Notes: a model not told the origin generated them from the sequence alone. 64,000 bases of DNA from Paenibacillus pasadenensis DSM 19293 (GCF_000422485.1 NZ_KE383847.1:315074-379073), one strand, 5' to 3'. Positions 1 to 8,912 are shown, counted from the stretch's first letter. Numbers and translations are program-made.

Positions 1-438
1 CTGCCGACGAGCGGCCTCGGCGGGCCGGCCAGCTTCGTGCTGCCGGCCGCCGTGCTGGCGGCCGGTTATGCCGGCGTTTATTTCCGCGTCATCCGCAGCT
101 CCATGATCGCCGGCCGCCATGACGACTCGATCCTTTACGGCCGGGCATGCGGACTGCCGGAGCGGACGCTGACGCTGCGGATGCTCGTCCAGTCGCTGCG
201 GCTGACCGTCCCGATCTTCGCGATGGCGGTGCCGATCCTGCTCGGCAGCACGGTCGTCGTGGAGAACGTATTCGCCTGGCCGGGCCTCGGCACGATGAGC
301 GTCAAGGCGATCCTCAGCCGCGACTACCCGGTCATCCAGGCGTTCGTGCTGCTGCTGGCGTCTGCGTTTGTCCTCTTCAACGCCGCCGCGGACATCGTCG
401 GCGCGATGCTCGATCCCCGGCTCAGAAAGGAGCTGTGA
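1..438 (+). CDS. cntB: Opine-metallophore ABC transporter permease, CntB/NikB-like (5' truncated by window)
   Basis: C-terminal 145 codons of an inner-membrane permease of the nickel/peptide/opine importer family; the frame is open from base 1, so the gene starts outside the window. The conserved cytoplasmic coupling segment is visible (ARTxGL-like stretch read as YGRACGLPERTLTLRML) followed by hydrophobic helices and the family's usual C-terminal FNAAADIVGAMLDPRLR. It would pair with the next permease to form the channel. The stop is 1 base before the next start codon, so the two are translationally coupled. Naming as cntB rests on the downstream MFS gene, which closely resembles the staphylopine exporter; generic nikB/dppB is the alternative. 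Confidence 0.82.
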   Translation: MPTSGLGGPASFVLPAAVLAAGYAGVYFRVIRSSMIAGRHDDSILYGRACGLPERTLTLRMLVQSLRLTVPIFAMAVPILLGSTVVVENVFAWPGLGTMSVKAILSRDYPVIQAFVLLLASAFVLFNAAADIVGAMLDPRLRKEL

Positions 439-439
439 C

Positions 440-1339
440 ATGAAGCGACTGCAACGCCTTTTATCGGACCGTCTGGCTGCCGCTTCGCTGGCCGTGCTGG
501 CGGCGATCCTGGCCGCAGGCGCGCTGGCGCCGTGGATCGCGCCGCATCCGCCGGACGAGGTGGACATGGCGCTGCGCTATGCGCCCTGGTCGCTGGACTA
601 TCCGCTCGGCAACGATCAGCTCGGACGCTGCGTGCTGTCGCGGGTGCTGCACGGCATCCGGCCGAGCGTGCTGTACGTGCTCGCGGCGGTGCTCGCCTCC
701 GCCGGCTTCGGCACGGCGGTCGGCATGGCCGCGGGCCTGCTGCGGGGCCGGACGGACGCGCTGCTTATGCGGCTTTGCGACGTCATGCTGTCCTTTCCCG
801 GCTATGTCATGACGCTGGCGGTGATCGGCGTGCTCGGCACGGGTCTGGCGAACATCCTGCTGGCGTTCATCCTGATGAAATGGGCGTGGTTCGCCCGCGT
901 CGCCCGGACCGCCGTCCAGCGGCATGCGGACGCCGGCTACGTGCTGTTCGCCCGCACGCTCGGTGCCGGACGGCTGACGCTGCTGCGCCGGCATCTGCTG
1001 CCGGCCTGCCTGCCGGAGCTGGCCGTGCTCGCGAGCGGATCGTTCGGCACGACGCTGCTGCAGGTGTCCGGGCTCTCGTTCCTCGGCCTGGGCATCCAGG
1101 CGCCGCATGCGGAGTGGGGCATGATGCTCAGCGAGGCGAGGCAGGCGATGTTCTCCCGTCCGGAGCAGCTGCTCGCCCCCGGCTTCATGATCGTGCTGAC
1201 CGTCTCGGCCGTGAATTTCCTGTCCGACGCGCTCCAGACGGCGCTTGATCCGCAGGCCGGCGGACCACGGCAGGCGGCAGCCGTGCCCGGCGAGCCGGAG
1301 GCGGCTGCGGCGGCCATGCTGCGCAAGGAGGCGGTCTGA
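440..1339 (+). CDS. cntC: Opine-metallophore ABC transporter permease, CntC/NikC-like
   Basis: A 299-aa integral membrane permease, the second channel subunit of a metal-opine importer. It has an N-terminal helix (about residues 12-32), the periplasmic PLGNDQLGRCVLSRV motif typical of DppC/NikC proteins, five further hydrophobic segments, and the coupling loop ARTLGAGRLTLLRRHLLP. I start it at ATG 440, which has AAAGGAG nine bases upstream; the longer open frame further upstream overlaps the previous gene and is not supported. The stop TGA shares its A with the ATG of the next gene. Membrane location and pairing with the upstream permease follow from the family. Confidence 0.85.
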   Translation: MKRLQRLLSDRLAAASLAVLAAILAAGALAPWIAPHPPDEVDMALRYAPWSLDYPLGNDQLGRCVLSRVLHGIRPSVLYVLAAVLASAGFGTAVGMAAGLLRGRTDALLMRLCDVMLSFPGYVMTLAVIGVLGTGLANILLAFILMKWAWFARVARTAVQRHADAGYVLFARTLGAGRLTLLRRHLLPACLPELAVLASGSFGTTLLQVSGLSFLGLGIQAPHAEWGMMLSEARQAMFSRPEQLLAPGFMIVLTVSAVNFLSDALQTALDPQAGGPRQAAAVPGEPEAAAAAMLRKEAV

Positions 1340-2160
1340 TGAACGTGCTGGAAGTAGACGGACTGGCGATCGCAAGCCGCTCGAGCGGGCGTTTGCTCGT
1401 GCCGGGCCTTTCCTTTCGGGTGCGGGAGGGCAGCTGTCTGGCCATCGTCGGGGAGAGCGGCAGCGGCAAGTCGATCTCCTGCAAGGCGATCGCCAGGCTC
1501 AATCCGCCCGACCTGAGGCAGACCGGCAGCATCCGCTTTCGCGGGACGGAGCTGTCGGCTCTGCCGGAGCGGGAGCTGCGGCGGCTGCGCGGACGGCGGA
1601 TCGGCCTGATCCTGCAGCACGGCATGCGGGCGTTCGACCCCGCGCGGCGGGTCGGCCGGCAGACGGAGGCGGTGCTGCGCACGCATCACGGCTGGAGCGC
1701 CGAGGAGGCAGGCGAAAGGATGGCCGCCGCGATGGAGACGATGCTGCTGAAGGAGCCGCGGTCGCTGCTGGAGCGGTTCCCGCATGAGCTGTCGGGAGGC
1801 ATGCTGCAGCGGCTCATGATCGCGCTGTCGATCGTGCTGCAGCCGGATCTCGTCATCGCCGACGAGCCGACGACGGCGCTTGACGCCGCCTCCCGGTACG
1901 AGGCGGTGCGGCAGCTGATGCTGCTGCGGGAGCAGGCGGGCTGCTCGCTCATCCTGATCTCGCACGATCTGGCGGCGGTCGAGCGCATCGCCGACGACGT
2001 GCTCGTGCTGCGGCAGGGCATCGCGGTGGAGAGCGGGCGGGCGCAGGATGTGCTGTCCGCGCCGCAGCATGCGTACACGCGCATGCTGACGGAGGCGAGG
2101 CGCTCGCTGACCGCTCGCTTCGAGCAGGCTTGGGGAGGCGATGTCCATGCTGGCTGCTGA
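1339..2160 (+). CDS. cntD: Opine-metallophore ABC transporter ATPase, CntD/NikD-like
   Basis: A 273-aa nucleotide-binding subunit that energises the two permeases. Visible motifs are Walker A GESGSGKS (about residues 38-45), signature LSGGMLQR, Walker B LVIADEPT and switch His in LISHDL. The length fits the DppD/NikD group, although the C-terminal iron-sulfur/OppD extension is short. The start overlaps the preceding stop by one base, and the end overlaps the next gene. Substrate (a metal bound to an opine metallophore) is inferred from the operon. Confidence 0.85.
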   Translation: MNVLEVDGLAIASRSSGRLLVPGLSFRVREGSCLAIVGESGSGKSISCKAIARLNPPDLRQTGSIRFRGTELSALPERELRRLRGRRIGLILQHGMRAFDPARRVGRQTEAVLRTHHGWSAEEAGERMAAAMETMLLKEPRSLLERFPHELSGGMLQRLMIALSIVLQPDLVIADEPTTALDAASRYEAVRQLMLLREQAGCSLILISHDLAAVERIADDVLVLRQGIAVESGRAQDVLSAPQHAYTRMLTEARRSLTARFEQAWGGDVHAGC

Positions 2161-2929
2161 AGGCATCGCCAAATCGTATTCGTCCCGTCCGGGCAGGCGG
2201 GCCCAGCGGCAGGCCGTGCTGGAGGAGGTGACGCTCCGCTGCGCCGAGGGCGAATGCCTCGGCATCATCGGCGCGAGCGGCAGCGGCAAATCGACGCTCG
2301 GACGGATTCTCCTCGGGCTGGAGCGCCCCGATCAGGGAAAGGTGACGATCGACGGACGGGAGCGGGCGCATCGCGACGCGGTGAGCGCCGTCTTTCAAGA
2401 CTACCGCTCCTCGATCCATCCGTTCTTCACGGTGCGGCAGGCGCTGCTCGAGCCGCTGCGGGGAAAAAGGCTCGGCCGCGCAGAGACGGACCGCAGGCTG
2501 GAGGAGATGCTGGAGCAGGTCGGGCTGGACGGCTCGTACCTCGAGCGCTATCCGCATGAGCTGTCCGGCGGGCAAGCCCAGCGGGTCTGCATCGCCCGGG
2601 CGCTGCTGACGGGCGCGCGCTGGATCGTGCTCGACGAGGCGGTCAGCTCGCTGGACGCCTCGGTGCAGGCGCAGGTGCTGGAGCTGCTGGAGCGGATCCG
2701 CGGCATGCACGGCATCGGCTATCTGTTCATTACGCATGATCTGGAAGCGGCGGCCTTTTTATGCGACCGCATCGCGATCCTGCACGAGGGGCGGATCGTC
2801 GAGACGCTCGCCCGCGGACGGCTCGGCGAGGCTCGGCATCCGTACGCGCGGGAGCTTCTGGCTCTGTTCCGGAGCGGCCTTGGGACAGGGACGGGCGCCT
2901 TGAACGCGGATAAGGAGGGAAAAGGATGA
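2147..2929 (+). CDS. cntF: Opine-metallophore ABC transporter ATPase, CntF/NikE-like
   Basis: A 260-aa second nucleotide-binding subunit. It carries Walker A GASGSGKS, Q-loop FQDYRSS, signature LSGGQAQR, Walker B WIVLDEAVS and switch His ITHDLE. An ATG at 2141 lies only two bases after GGGGAGG, whereas ATG 2147 is eight bases from it, so I prefer 2147. The gene overlaps the end of the previous ATPase gene and its stop overlaps the next start (ATGA), indicating one tightly coupled operon. Confidence 0.84.
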   Translation: MLAAEGIAKSYSSRPGRRAQRQAVLEEVTLRCAEGECLGIIGASGSGKSTLGRILLGLERPDQGKVTIDGRERAHRDAVSAVFQDYRSSIHPFFTVRQALLEPLRGKRLGRAETDRRLEEMLEQVGLDGSYLERYPHELSGGQAQRVCIARALLTGARWIVLDEAVSSLDASVQAQVLELLERIRGMHGIGYLFITHDLEAAAFLCDRIAILHEGRIVETLARGRLGEARHPYARELLALFRSGLGTGTGALNADKEGKG

Positions 2930-4197
2930 AAAAGCCTCTGGCGGCCGCGCTGTCGGGGCCGTTCCTGCGGCTGTACAGCCTGACGCTGCTGTACTTCAGC
3001 GCCAATGCGATTTTGAACGTGCTCATCCCGCTGAAGGGCGAGTCGCTCGGCGCGAGCAACGCGGCGATCGGCGTCGTGATGGGGGCCTATCTGTTCACGA
3101 CGATGCTGCTGCGCCCATGGGCGGGCCATCTGATCGGACGCCACGGCCCGATCCGGGTGCTGCGCGCGATCCTCGTCCTGAACGCGGCCGCGCTCGCGCT
3201 GTATGCGTTCACGGGACTGGAAGGCTACTTTGCCGCGCGCGTCCTGCAGGGCGTCTGCACGGCCTTCTTCTCGATGGCGCTGCAGCTGGGCCTGATCGAT
3301 GCGCTTCCGGAGAAAGAACGCTCGCAGGGCATCTCGATGTACTCGCTTTGCGCGACGATGCCGGGCATCATCGGGCCGCTGCTCGCGATCGGCCTGTGGC
3401 AGGCGCAAAATCCGGCGCTGCTGGCCGCCGTGCTGCTCGGTCTCGGCGCCGCGACGGGCTTGGTCGGCTGCACGGCGAGGCTCGGCAAGCCGGCCGCGCA
3501 AGGGGGCGGCCCGGACGGCGCGGTTCCGGGCCCGCAGGCGGGCCGCGCGTCGGCCTCGCCGCAGCTCGGCGCAGGGGGCGGCGCGCTGCGGCGCTCGTTC
3601 CGCGAGCTGGCCGCGCAGCCGCAGCTGCGGCGATGCAGCGTGCTCATGCTGGCCGGCTCGGTCGTGTTCGGCGCCGCGACGACGTTCATCCCGCTGTATG
3701 CCGCGCAGGTGAGCGGCGGCAGCGCGGCCGCCTACCTCATGCTGCAGGCGGGCGTCGTGGTGGCGGCGCGGTTTTGGCTGCGCAAGCGGATTCCGTCCGA
3801 CGGACGCTGGCATCCTTCGTTCATGGCGGCGGTGCTGGTCAGCCTGGCGGCTGCGGCGCTATGCGTCGGCCTCGCCGCCTACGGCGGCGCTGCGGCGTTT
3901 TATCTGGGCGCGCTGCTGATGGGGCTCGCCCAGGCGATGCTTTATCCGGCGCTGACGACGTATCTGTCGTTCACGCTCCGTCCCGAGAGCCGCAACGTGC
4001 AGATGGGGCTGTTCATCGCGATGGCCGATCTCGGCGTCTCGCTGGGCAGCATCGTCATGGGGCCGGTCGCCGATCTGTTCTCCTATTCGGCCATGTACCT
4101 GCTGTGCGCGGCTCTGGCGGCCTCGCTGCTGCTCGTCTCCGCTCGCGAGACGCGCAGCAGCGCCCGCGAGGCGGAGCTCCCGCAAGGCTTGGCCTAG
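2926..4197 (+). CDS. cntE: MFS exporter, CntE-like (opine metallophore export)
   Basis: A 423-aa major-facilitator protein with about twelve hydrophobic segments. The N-terminus (SGPFLRLYSLTLLYFSANAIL, with GAYLFTTMLLRPWAGHLI and LEGYFAARVLQGVCTAFFSM following) matches my memory of Staphylococcus aureus CntE, the staphylopine exporter, very closely. Its position as last gene after the importer genes also matches the cntKLMABCDFE order. The role is therefore release of a staphylopine/bacillopaline-type opine that scavenges transition metals. The start has AAGGAGGG seven bases upstream. A long Ala/Gly-rich loop near residues 190-225 is expanded relative to what I recall for the staphylococcal protein. 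The biosynthesis genes cntKLM would be expected upstream, outside the window. Confidence 0.83.
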   Translation: MKKPLAAALSGPFLRLYSLTLLYFSANAILNVLIPLKGESLGASNAAIGVVMGAYLFTTMLLRPWAGHLIGRHGPIRVLRAILVLNAAALALYAFTGLEGYFAARVLQGVCTAFFSMALQLGLIDALPEKERSQGISMYSLCATMPGIIGPLLAIGLWQAQNPALLAAVLLGLGAATGLVGCTARLGKPAAQGGGPDGAVPGPQAGRASASPQLGAGGGALRRSFRELAAQPQLRRCSVLMLAGSVVFGAATTFIPLYAAQVSGGSAAAYLMLQAGVVVAARFWLRKRIPSDGRWHPSFMAAVLVSLAAAALCVGLAAYGGAAAFYLGALLMGLAQAMLYPALTTYLSFTLRPESRNVQMGLFIAMADLGVSLGSIVMGPVADLFSYSAMYLLCAALAASLLLVSARETRSSAREAELPQGLA

Positions 4198-4222
4198 GCC
4201 TAGACGAATCAGGACGCTTCGA

Positions 4223-4270
4223 AAAGCCGGAAGCCGCCTTCGCTCTCATGCGAAGGCGGCTTCCGGCTTT
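4223..4270. terminator. Bidirectional intrinsic terminator
   Basis: Perfect 20-bp inverted repeat (4223-4242 with 4251-4270) around an 8-base loop. The stem begins with AAA and ends with TTT so it reads as a terminator on both strands. It separates the convergent cntE and lipase genes. Confidence 0.93.
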
Positions 4271-4286
4271 TATGGCGTCAGTCCGA

Positions 4287-5924
4287 TTACGGCCCGACCT
4301 TGCCCTGCGGATCGAGCACGGCGAAGTTGTAGTTGACCGAGCGCACGACCCGCTCGCCGCGAGCGTTCACGCCCTCCGCGTCGAACGACAGATTGTAGAC
4401 GCCGGGCTCGTAAGGAGCGGTCAGCGAGACAGAGGCGGCCGAGCCGGCGATGGCGGCGTCGGGAAGCGTGCGCAGCGAGGCGGAGGAGCGCCCCGGGATC
4501 GACTTCGTCAGCGACGGCTTTTTGAACAGCCCTTGCACCGGCTTGCCGAGATCGACGGAGAGGGCGACAGGCTCGCCCGGGCGGTAGAGCTTTTTCGGCG
4601 CGGCAATCCGCATCGTGCTGGGGCTGTCCAGGCGGGCGAGGGCGAAGTAGGCGTCGCCGCTGCCGCCCAGCTGCAGCTTCCACTCGCCCGCCTCCGGCTG
4701 GTTGATGTGGAAGACGCGCCGGACGGCGCCGGCGAATACGTCGGCGGACGCCGAGTCCGGCGGAGCGGCCTCCGCGGCGTGCGCTTGGCCCGACGGCGAC
4801 AGCAGGATGGCCGTGCTGCCCGCCTGCGCGGTCATCACCTCGAGCGACAGCGACGTCAGCCCGCTCTCGAGCGGGAACGAAGCGGATGCGGAGCCGTCCA
4901 GCGCTCCGCCGCGCAGGATGAGCCCGGCCGGCTCGTCTGCGCCCGCTTGGCGGGACCCGGATGCCGCCTCCGGCACTGCTTCGCCGGCGACCGGTCCGCC
5001 GCCGGACGCCTGCAGCCCTCCGGCCAGCGAGGCGGCCGGGAGAGCGAGCTTCGGCCGCACGAGGCTCCACGTCTGCGAAGCTCGCGCCATCGCGCTATGG
5101 GAAATATTTTTCGTGAAGCTTTGGATGCCGTACGGCAGGCCGAGCGCCGAGTAGAGCGAGACGGCGCCGTCATCCTCTCCGGGCAGCACCGCGTGGGCGA
5201 ACCAGTAGCTCGTGAAGATGCCGTCGTCGCCCATGCCGCCCGACATGTAGGTGCGGGTCGCCTGGACCTCCGGCCGCGCGTCGGTCTGCGAGCGGAAGCC
5301 CGCCATGTACGACGTCTGCAGCGAGTATACGGCGTCGTCCTGCTGGCCGATGATGGAGCCGAGCCAGGACGTCCAGCTGCCGTAGGCCATGTCGGCGAGC
5401 TCGGAGCCGAGATTGGGCGTGGACAGCTGATGCACGACGTTCACATACGGGGAGGCGCCGTAGTGGACAAGCGCCGTCTGCGTGTCGATGCCGCCTTTGG
5501 AGTGGGCGATGATGTTCAGCTTGGGCACGTTGTAGTAGGCCGCAACCTTGCGGATGACGGAGGCGAGCAGCGCGCCGTTGGTCCACATGCTGCCGCCGTC
5601 GCCGTCCGCGTCCTTCAGCTGCACGAAGGCGGTGCGGTAGCCGGCGTTGTAGGCGGCTTCATAGTAGCTGTCCTCGAGCGTCCAGCGGTCCATCGTGGAG
5701 TGCAGTCCTTGGACGAACAGCAGCACCGGCTTGGACGAGGATTGCGGCGGCACCGCTCCGGTGTACCAGTTGCCGGCTTGGCCGGCGGCGTTTTCTTGAT
5801 GGAGCTGGGGGGCGGGAGGGGCGGCGTGGACCGGAACGGCTGCCAGCAGGCTGAGAGCGAGCAGGGCGGCGGAGGCGAGCGGCGCTTTGGAGCGGACGGA
5901 GGCGGAGAGGCGGCGGATGGACAT
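4287..5924 (-). CDS. Secreted lipase/esterase-like alpha/beta hydrolase with C-terminal beta domains
   Basis: A 545-aa exported hydrolase. The N-terminus has a basic region and hydrophobic core ending near PVHAAPPAP, a typical signal peptide. The hydrolase domain (about 50-290) begins with the oxyanion-side strand KPVLLFVQGLHSTMDRW, has the nucleophile elbow IIAHSKGG (Ser in A-H-S-K-G), and later DDGAVS and SHSAMA, candidates for the acid and His. The remainder looks like beta-rich accessory domains that end in an Ig-like segment. I start it at ATG 5924, which has AAAGGGG upstream and begins the signal peptide; a longer frame to 6089 would bury it. Substrate is not evident: triacylglycerol lipase or polyester esterase are both possible. 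Confidence 0.75.
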   Translation of the reverse strand: MSIRRLSASVRSKAPLASAALLALSLLAAVPVHAAPPAPQLHQENAAGQAGNWYTGAVPPQSSSKPVLLFVQGLHSTMDRWTLEDSYYEAAYNAGYRTAFVQLKDADGDGGSMWTNGALLASVIRKVAAYYNVPKLNIIAHSKGGIDTQTALVHYGASPYVNVVHQLSTPNLGSELADMAYGSWTSWLGSIIGQQDDAVYSLQTSYMAGFRSQTDARPEVQATRTYMSGGMGDDGIFTSYWFAHAVLPGEDDGAVSLYSALGLPYGIQSFTKNISHSAMARASQTWSLVRPKLALPAASLAGGLQASGGGPVAGEAVPEAASGSRQAGADEPAGLILRGGALDGSASASFPLESGLTSLSLEVMTAQAGSTAILLSPSGQAHAAEAAPPDSASADVFAGAVRRVFHINQPEAGEWKLQLGGSGDAYFALARLDSPSTMRIAAPKKLYRPGEPVALSVDLGKPVQGLFKKPSLTKSIPGRSSASLRTLPDAAIAGSAASVSLTAPYEPGVYNLSFDAEGVNARGERVVRSVNYNFAVLDPQGKVGP

Positions 5925-6094
5925 CAATCGGATTCCCCTTTCGAAGGAAGGATGCTTGCCTTTCCATATTAAGGAATCATTGTCAGCACGGTATGTGCGT
6001 CGAGTGAATAAAGGGTAAACGCTCCGTGCCGGCCGTCTGCGGCTCGGCCGCGATGGAAAGGCGGCTCCTTGATAGGTATCCATTTTCATGCCGC

Positions 6095-6154
6095 AGCATG
6101 CCGAACAAGCCTGCTTCGAGTCCAGACGCTCGAGGCAGGCTTGTTCGGCATGCT
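6095..6154. terminator. Long hairpin lacking a U-tract (putative terminator of the LacI-type gene)
   Basis: Near-perfect inverted repeat with 26-bp arms (6095-6120 and 6129-6154), one G-T wobble and an 8-base loop. It lies downstream of the minus-strand lacI-type gene, where a terminator is expected, but neither strand has a T-run directly after it. The 330-base interval 5925-6254 holds this hairpin and no other feature or convincing promoter that I can see. Confidence 0.6.
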
Positions 6155-6254
6155 CGGAGAGCAGAAGCCGCCTGTGCTCAGGCAGAGGCGGCTGGCCGCA
6201 TCCGAGCGACAGCGCGCTGGCCGGCAGCCGGCGGAGATCAGGCCGCCCGCTTCT

Positions 6255-7271
6255 TCACCGGGCCGGAGGCGCGGTCGACTCGCGCACGACGAGCCGGGTC
6301 GGCAGCAGCGTCTCGGTGCGGGGGCGCGATGGATCGTCGAGCCGCCGGAGCAGCTGCTCGACCGCGCAGCTCGCATAGAGCGGCAGGTCGACATCGACCG
6401 TCGTGATCGGCGGCGTGGCGAGGCGCGACAGATAGCCGTTGTCGAAGCTGACGACCGACGCGTCGCCGGGCACGGACAGGCCGAGCTGCTGCAGGGCGGA
6501 GCTCGTCATGAAGCCATAGCCGTCGTTGACGCAGAACCAGGCGGTGGCGAGGCGGGCCGCCGGCTCCAGCCGCCGCCGCACCTCGTCGCTGTCCTCGGCG
6601 ACATCGGTCAGCAGGCACGGCTCGGGCAGCTCGAGGCCGAGCTCCCAAGCGGCCAGCCGCACCCCCTCGAGCCGCTCGTAGTAGCTCGGGGAAAATTCGA
6701 TGCTGCCGACGAAGCCGATGCGGCGATGTCCGAGTCCGTGCAGATGGCGCACCGCCTCGTAGGCGCTGAAGCGGTTGTTCGTCAGGATCGAGTCGGCGGC
6801 GAGCTCCGGATGATGATGGTCGATCAGCACGGCGGGAATGCCGGTGCCCAGGACGGCCTTCAGATAATCATTGGTGATGTGGGAGAGGATGAGCACGCCG
6901 TCGACCGTCTTGTTCTCGAGGAATGGCGGCAGCTCCAGCGCCTCGGCTTCCTTCGGGCTGACGGACTGGATGACGAGCTCGCAGCCGCTTCGCTTCAGCT
7001 CCCGGTCGATGCTCAGATAGATGTCGCCGAAGAAGCCTTTTTGGGAAAAGGCGAAATCGGAGGCGAGCAGCGCGATCGTGCGCGACGCCGCCCCGGGCTC
7101 CGGCGACTGGCCTCGGCGGCTGTACGTGTAGCCCATCTCCTCGGCCGTCTTCTGGATGAGCTGCCGCGTCTCGTCGCTGACGCCGGCCTTGCCGGTCAGC
7201 GCTTGCGAGACGGAATTTTTGGAAAGATTAAGCCTGTCGGCAATCGCTTGCATCGTTACTTTCGTCTTCAC
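6255..7271 (-). CDS. LacI/GalR-family transcriptional regulator
   Basis: A 338-aa DNA-binding regulator. The N-terminal helix-turn-helix and hinge (VTMQAIADRLNLSKNSVSQAL, about residues 4-24) is of LacI type, followed by a periplasmic-binding-protein-like effector domain (RTIALLASDFAFS to the end). The frame is open to a TTG at 7280, but that codon directly abuts AGGGG; GTG 7271 lies nine bases downstream of the same AGGGG and is preferred. The gene is divergent from the sugar ABC operon, and a 14-bp palindrome sits between them, so it probably represses that operon, and perhaps itself, until an imported sugar binds. Confidence 0.85.
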   Translation of the reverse strand: MKTKVTMQAIADRLNLSKNSVSQALTGKAGVSDETRQLIQKTAEEMGYTYSRRGQSPEPGAASRTIALLASDFAFSQKGFFGDIYLSIDRELKRSGCELVIQSVSPKEAEALELPPFLENKTVDGVLILSHITNDYLKAVLGTGIPAVLIDHHHPELAADSILTNNRFSAYEAVRHLHGLGHRRIGFVGSIEFSPSYYERLEGVRLAAWELGLELPEPCLLTDVAEDSDEVRRRLEPAARLATAWFCVNDGYGFMTSSALQQLGLSVPGDASVVSFDNGYLSRLATPPITTVDVDLPLYASCAVEQLLRRLDDPSRPRTETLLPTRLVVRESTAPPAR

Positions 7272-7373
7272 GTTCGTCAACCCCTGTTACGGACTAGCTT
7301 CATTGTTCCGGTTGCGCGCCGGCCTGTCAAGGCAAGCGGGAGCTCGGAGCCGGAACGGGCTGTCCTTCCTCCA

Positions 7374-7387
7374 TTGTAACGTTACAA
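7374..7387. promoter_or_regulatory. Palindromic operator, probably for the LacI-type regulator
   Basis: Perfect 14-bp palindrome TTGTAACGTTACAA with the central CG typical of LacI-family sites. It lies between the regulator gene and the sugar operon promoter, about 60 bases upstream of the -35. Assignment to this regulator is inference from position and symmetry. Confidence 0.65.
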
Positions 7388-7445
7388 ACTGAAAATGTAA
7401 ATCAGATCATTCCGTTTACATAAAGCTGATCCATAAGTTTGTCAC

Positions 7446-7474
7446 TTGACATGAACCGTTTTCAAGCCCATAAT
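7446..7474 (+). promoter_or_regulatory. Sigma-A promoter of the sugar ABC/GH130 operon
   Basis: Consensus -35 TTGACA (7446-7451), 17-base spacer, -10 CATAAT (7469-7474). The spacer contains TGAACCGTTTTCA, an imperfect LacI/cre-like dyad. It is located about 90 bases before the binding-protein gene. Confidence 0.75.
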
Positions 7475-7561
7475 GGACCCCGTAACCCCTTACAATCAGC
7501 ATTACTTTTATCATGACAACTTTACAGAAATCATGACAACTTAAAGGGAGGCACAACAAAG

Positions 7562-8896
7562 ATGAAAAAGAGAGTCCCTATGGTCCTGTCCGTCGCGCTG
7601 ATGGCCGGCTTGCTGTCGGCCTGCTCCACCGGCCAAGGCGGCCAGACCGGAAGCGAAGGCGGAGGAGAGTCGTCGGACGGCGTGACGACGATCGAATTCT
7701 GGGCTGCGCCGAACCCGACGCAGCAGGCGTTCTGGCAGGAGATGGCCGATGCGTACGAGGCGCAGAACGGCAAGGTGAAGATCAACGTCAGCGCGATCAA
7801 GGAATCGCCGACCTCGGAGGCGAGCATCCAGGCCGCGCTGGCGGCCAAGAGCGCGCCGACGATGTCCGAGAACATTAACCGCGGTTTCGCGGCCCAGCTG
7901 GCAAGCAGCCAGGCGCTCGTGCCGCTCGATACGCTGGAGGGCTTCGACGAGATCGTGCAGGGCCGCAGCATGACCCAGACGATCGAGCCGTGGACGTTCG
8001 CGGACGGCCACCAGTACGTGCTGCCGATCTACTCCAATCCGATGCTGTTCGGCTGGCGCCTCGACATCATCCGGGACCTCGGCTACAGCGAGCCGCCGCA
8101 GACGTACGGCGAGATCCTTGAGCTGACCAAGAAGCTCAAGGCCAAGCACGGCGACAAGAAATACCTGTGGGCCAAGCCGGATCTGGCCGACCCGACGGCG
8201 TGGAAGCGCTGGTTCGACTTCTACATGCTGTATGACGCGGCCTCCGGCGGCAACAAGTTCATCGAAGGCGACGCCTTCACCGGCGACGAGAAGGCGGGCG
8301 TCGAGGTGCTGTCGTTCGTGGACGACCTGCGCAAGGAGAAGGGGCTGCTCGCCCGCCAGGTGACCGACCCGTTCGAGAACGGCACGGGCGTCTTCACCGA
8401 CGTCGGTCCGTGGACGTTCACGACCTGGGCGGAGAAGTATCCGAACCTGAAGTACAATGAGACGTACGCGCTGACGATGCCGCCGGTGCCGGACGGCATG
8501 GACCCGGCCGACAGCAAGACGTTCGCCGATACGAAAGGGCTCGTCGTGTACGCCTCGGCGACGAAGGAGCAGCAGGCGGCGGCGATCGACTTCATCCAGT
8601 GGGTGTACGGCGACGCCAACAACGACGCGGCCTGGTTCGAGAAGACGAACCTGCCTCCGGCGCGCGACGACCTGTCGACGAACGAGTCGTTCCAGGCGGT
8701 GCTGGACAAGAGCCCGCAGCTGAAGCCGTACGCGGAAAACGTGCCGAACGCCGTGCCGCCGATGGACAATGCGAAGTACAACGACCTCCAGACGATCATC
8801 GGCACGGAGGCGTTCAATAAAGTCGTCAAGGGCGAAATCGCCCCTGCGGAGGGCTGGGCGGCTATGAAGGCCGCGCTGGAGAAAGCCCTGGACTAA
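7562..8896 (+). CDS. Sugar ABC transporter substrate-binding lipoprotein
   Basis: A 444-aa extracellular solute-binding protein of the family-1 (MalE-like) type. The signal peptide ends in lipobox LLSAC with the lipidated Cys at residue 21, followed by a Gly/Ser-rich linker and the binding fold starting TTIEFWAAPNPTQQAFW. It would capture an oligosaccharide outside the membrane and pass it to the two permeases encoded next. No ATPase gene is present in the operon, so the importer probably borrows a shared MsmX-type ATPase, as is usual for such Firmicute transporters. The GH130 gene downstream suggests a mannose-containing ligand. Confidence 0.88.
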   Translation: MKKRVPMVLSVALMAGLLSACSTGQGGQTGSEGGGESSDGVTTIEFWAAPNPTQQAFWQEMADAYEAQNGKVKINVSAIKESPTSEASIQAALAAKSAPTMSENINRGFAAQLASSQALVPLDTLEGFDEIVQGRSMTQTIEPWTFADGHQYVLPIYSNPMLFGWRLDIIRDLGYSEPPQTYGEILELTKKLKAKHGDKKYLWAKPDLADPTAWKRWFDFYMLYDAASGGNKFIEGDAFTGDEKAGVEVLSFVDDLRKEKGLLARQVTDPFENGTGVFTDVGPWTFTTWAEKYPNLKYNETYALTMPPVPDGMDPADSKTFADTKGLVVYASATKEQQAAAIDFIQWVYGDANNDAAWFEKTNLPPARDDLSTNESFQAVLDKSPQLKPYAENVPNAVPPMDNAKYNDLQTIIGTEAFNKVVKGEIAPAEGWAAMKAALEKALD

Positions 8897-8912
8897 GGGA
8901 GGTCTTCTCGTC

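Noticed and set aside
3117..5972. A 951-codon open frame on the plus strand over cntE and the lipase gene
   Set aside because: It crosses two well-supported genes and a perfect terminator, has Arg/Gly/Ala-rich composition without domains, and is the expected by-product of high G+C content.
7452..7464. CcpA (cre) site in the sugar operon promoter
   Set aside because: TGAACCGTTTTCA is 13 bases and misses the 14-base cre spacing by one; kept only as a weak dyad within the promoter entry.
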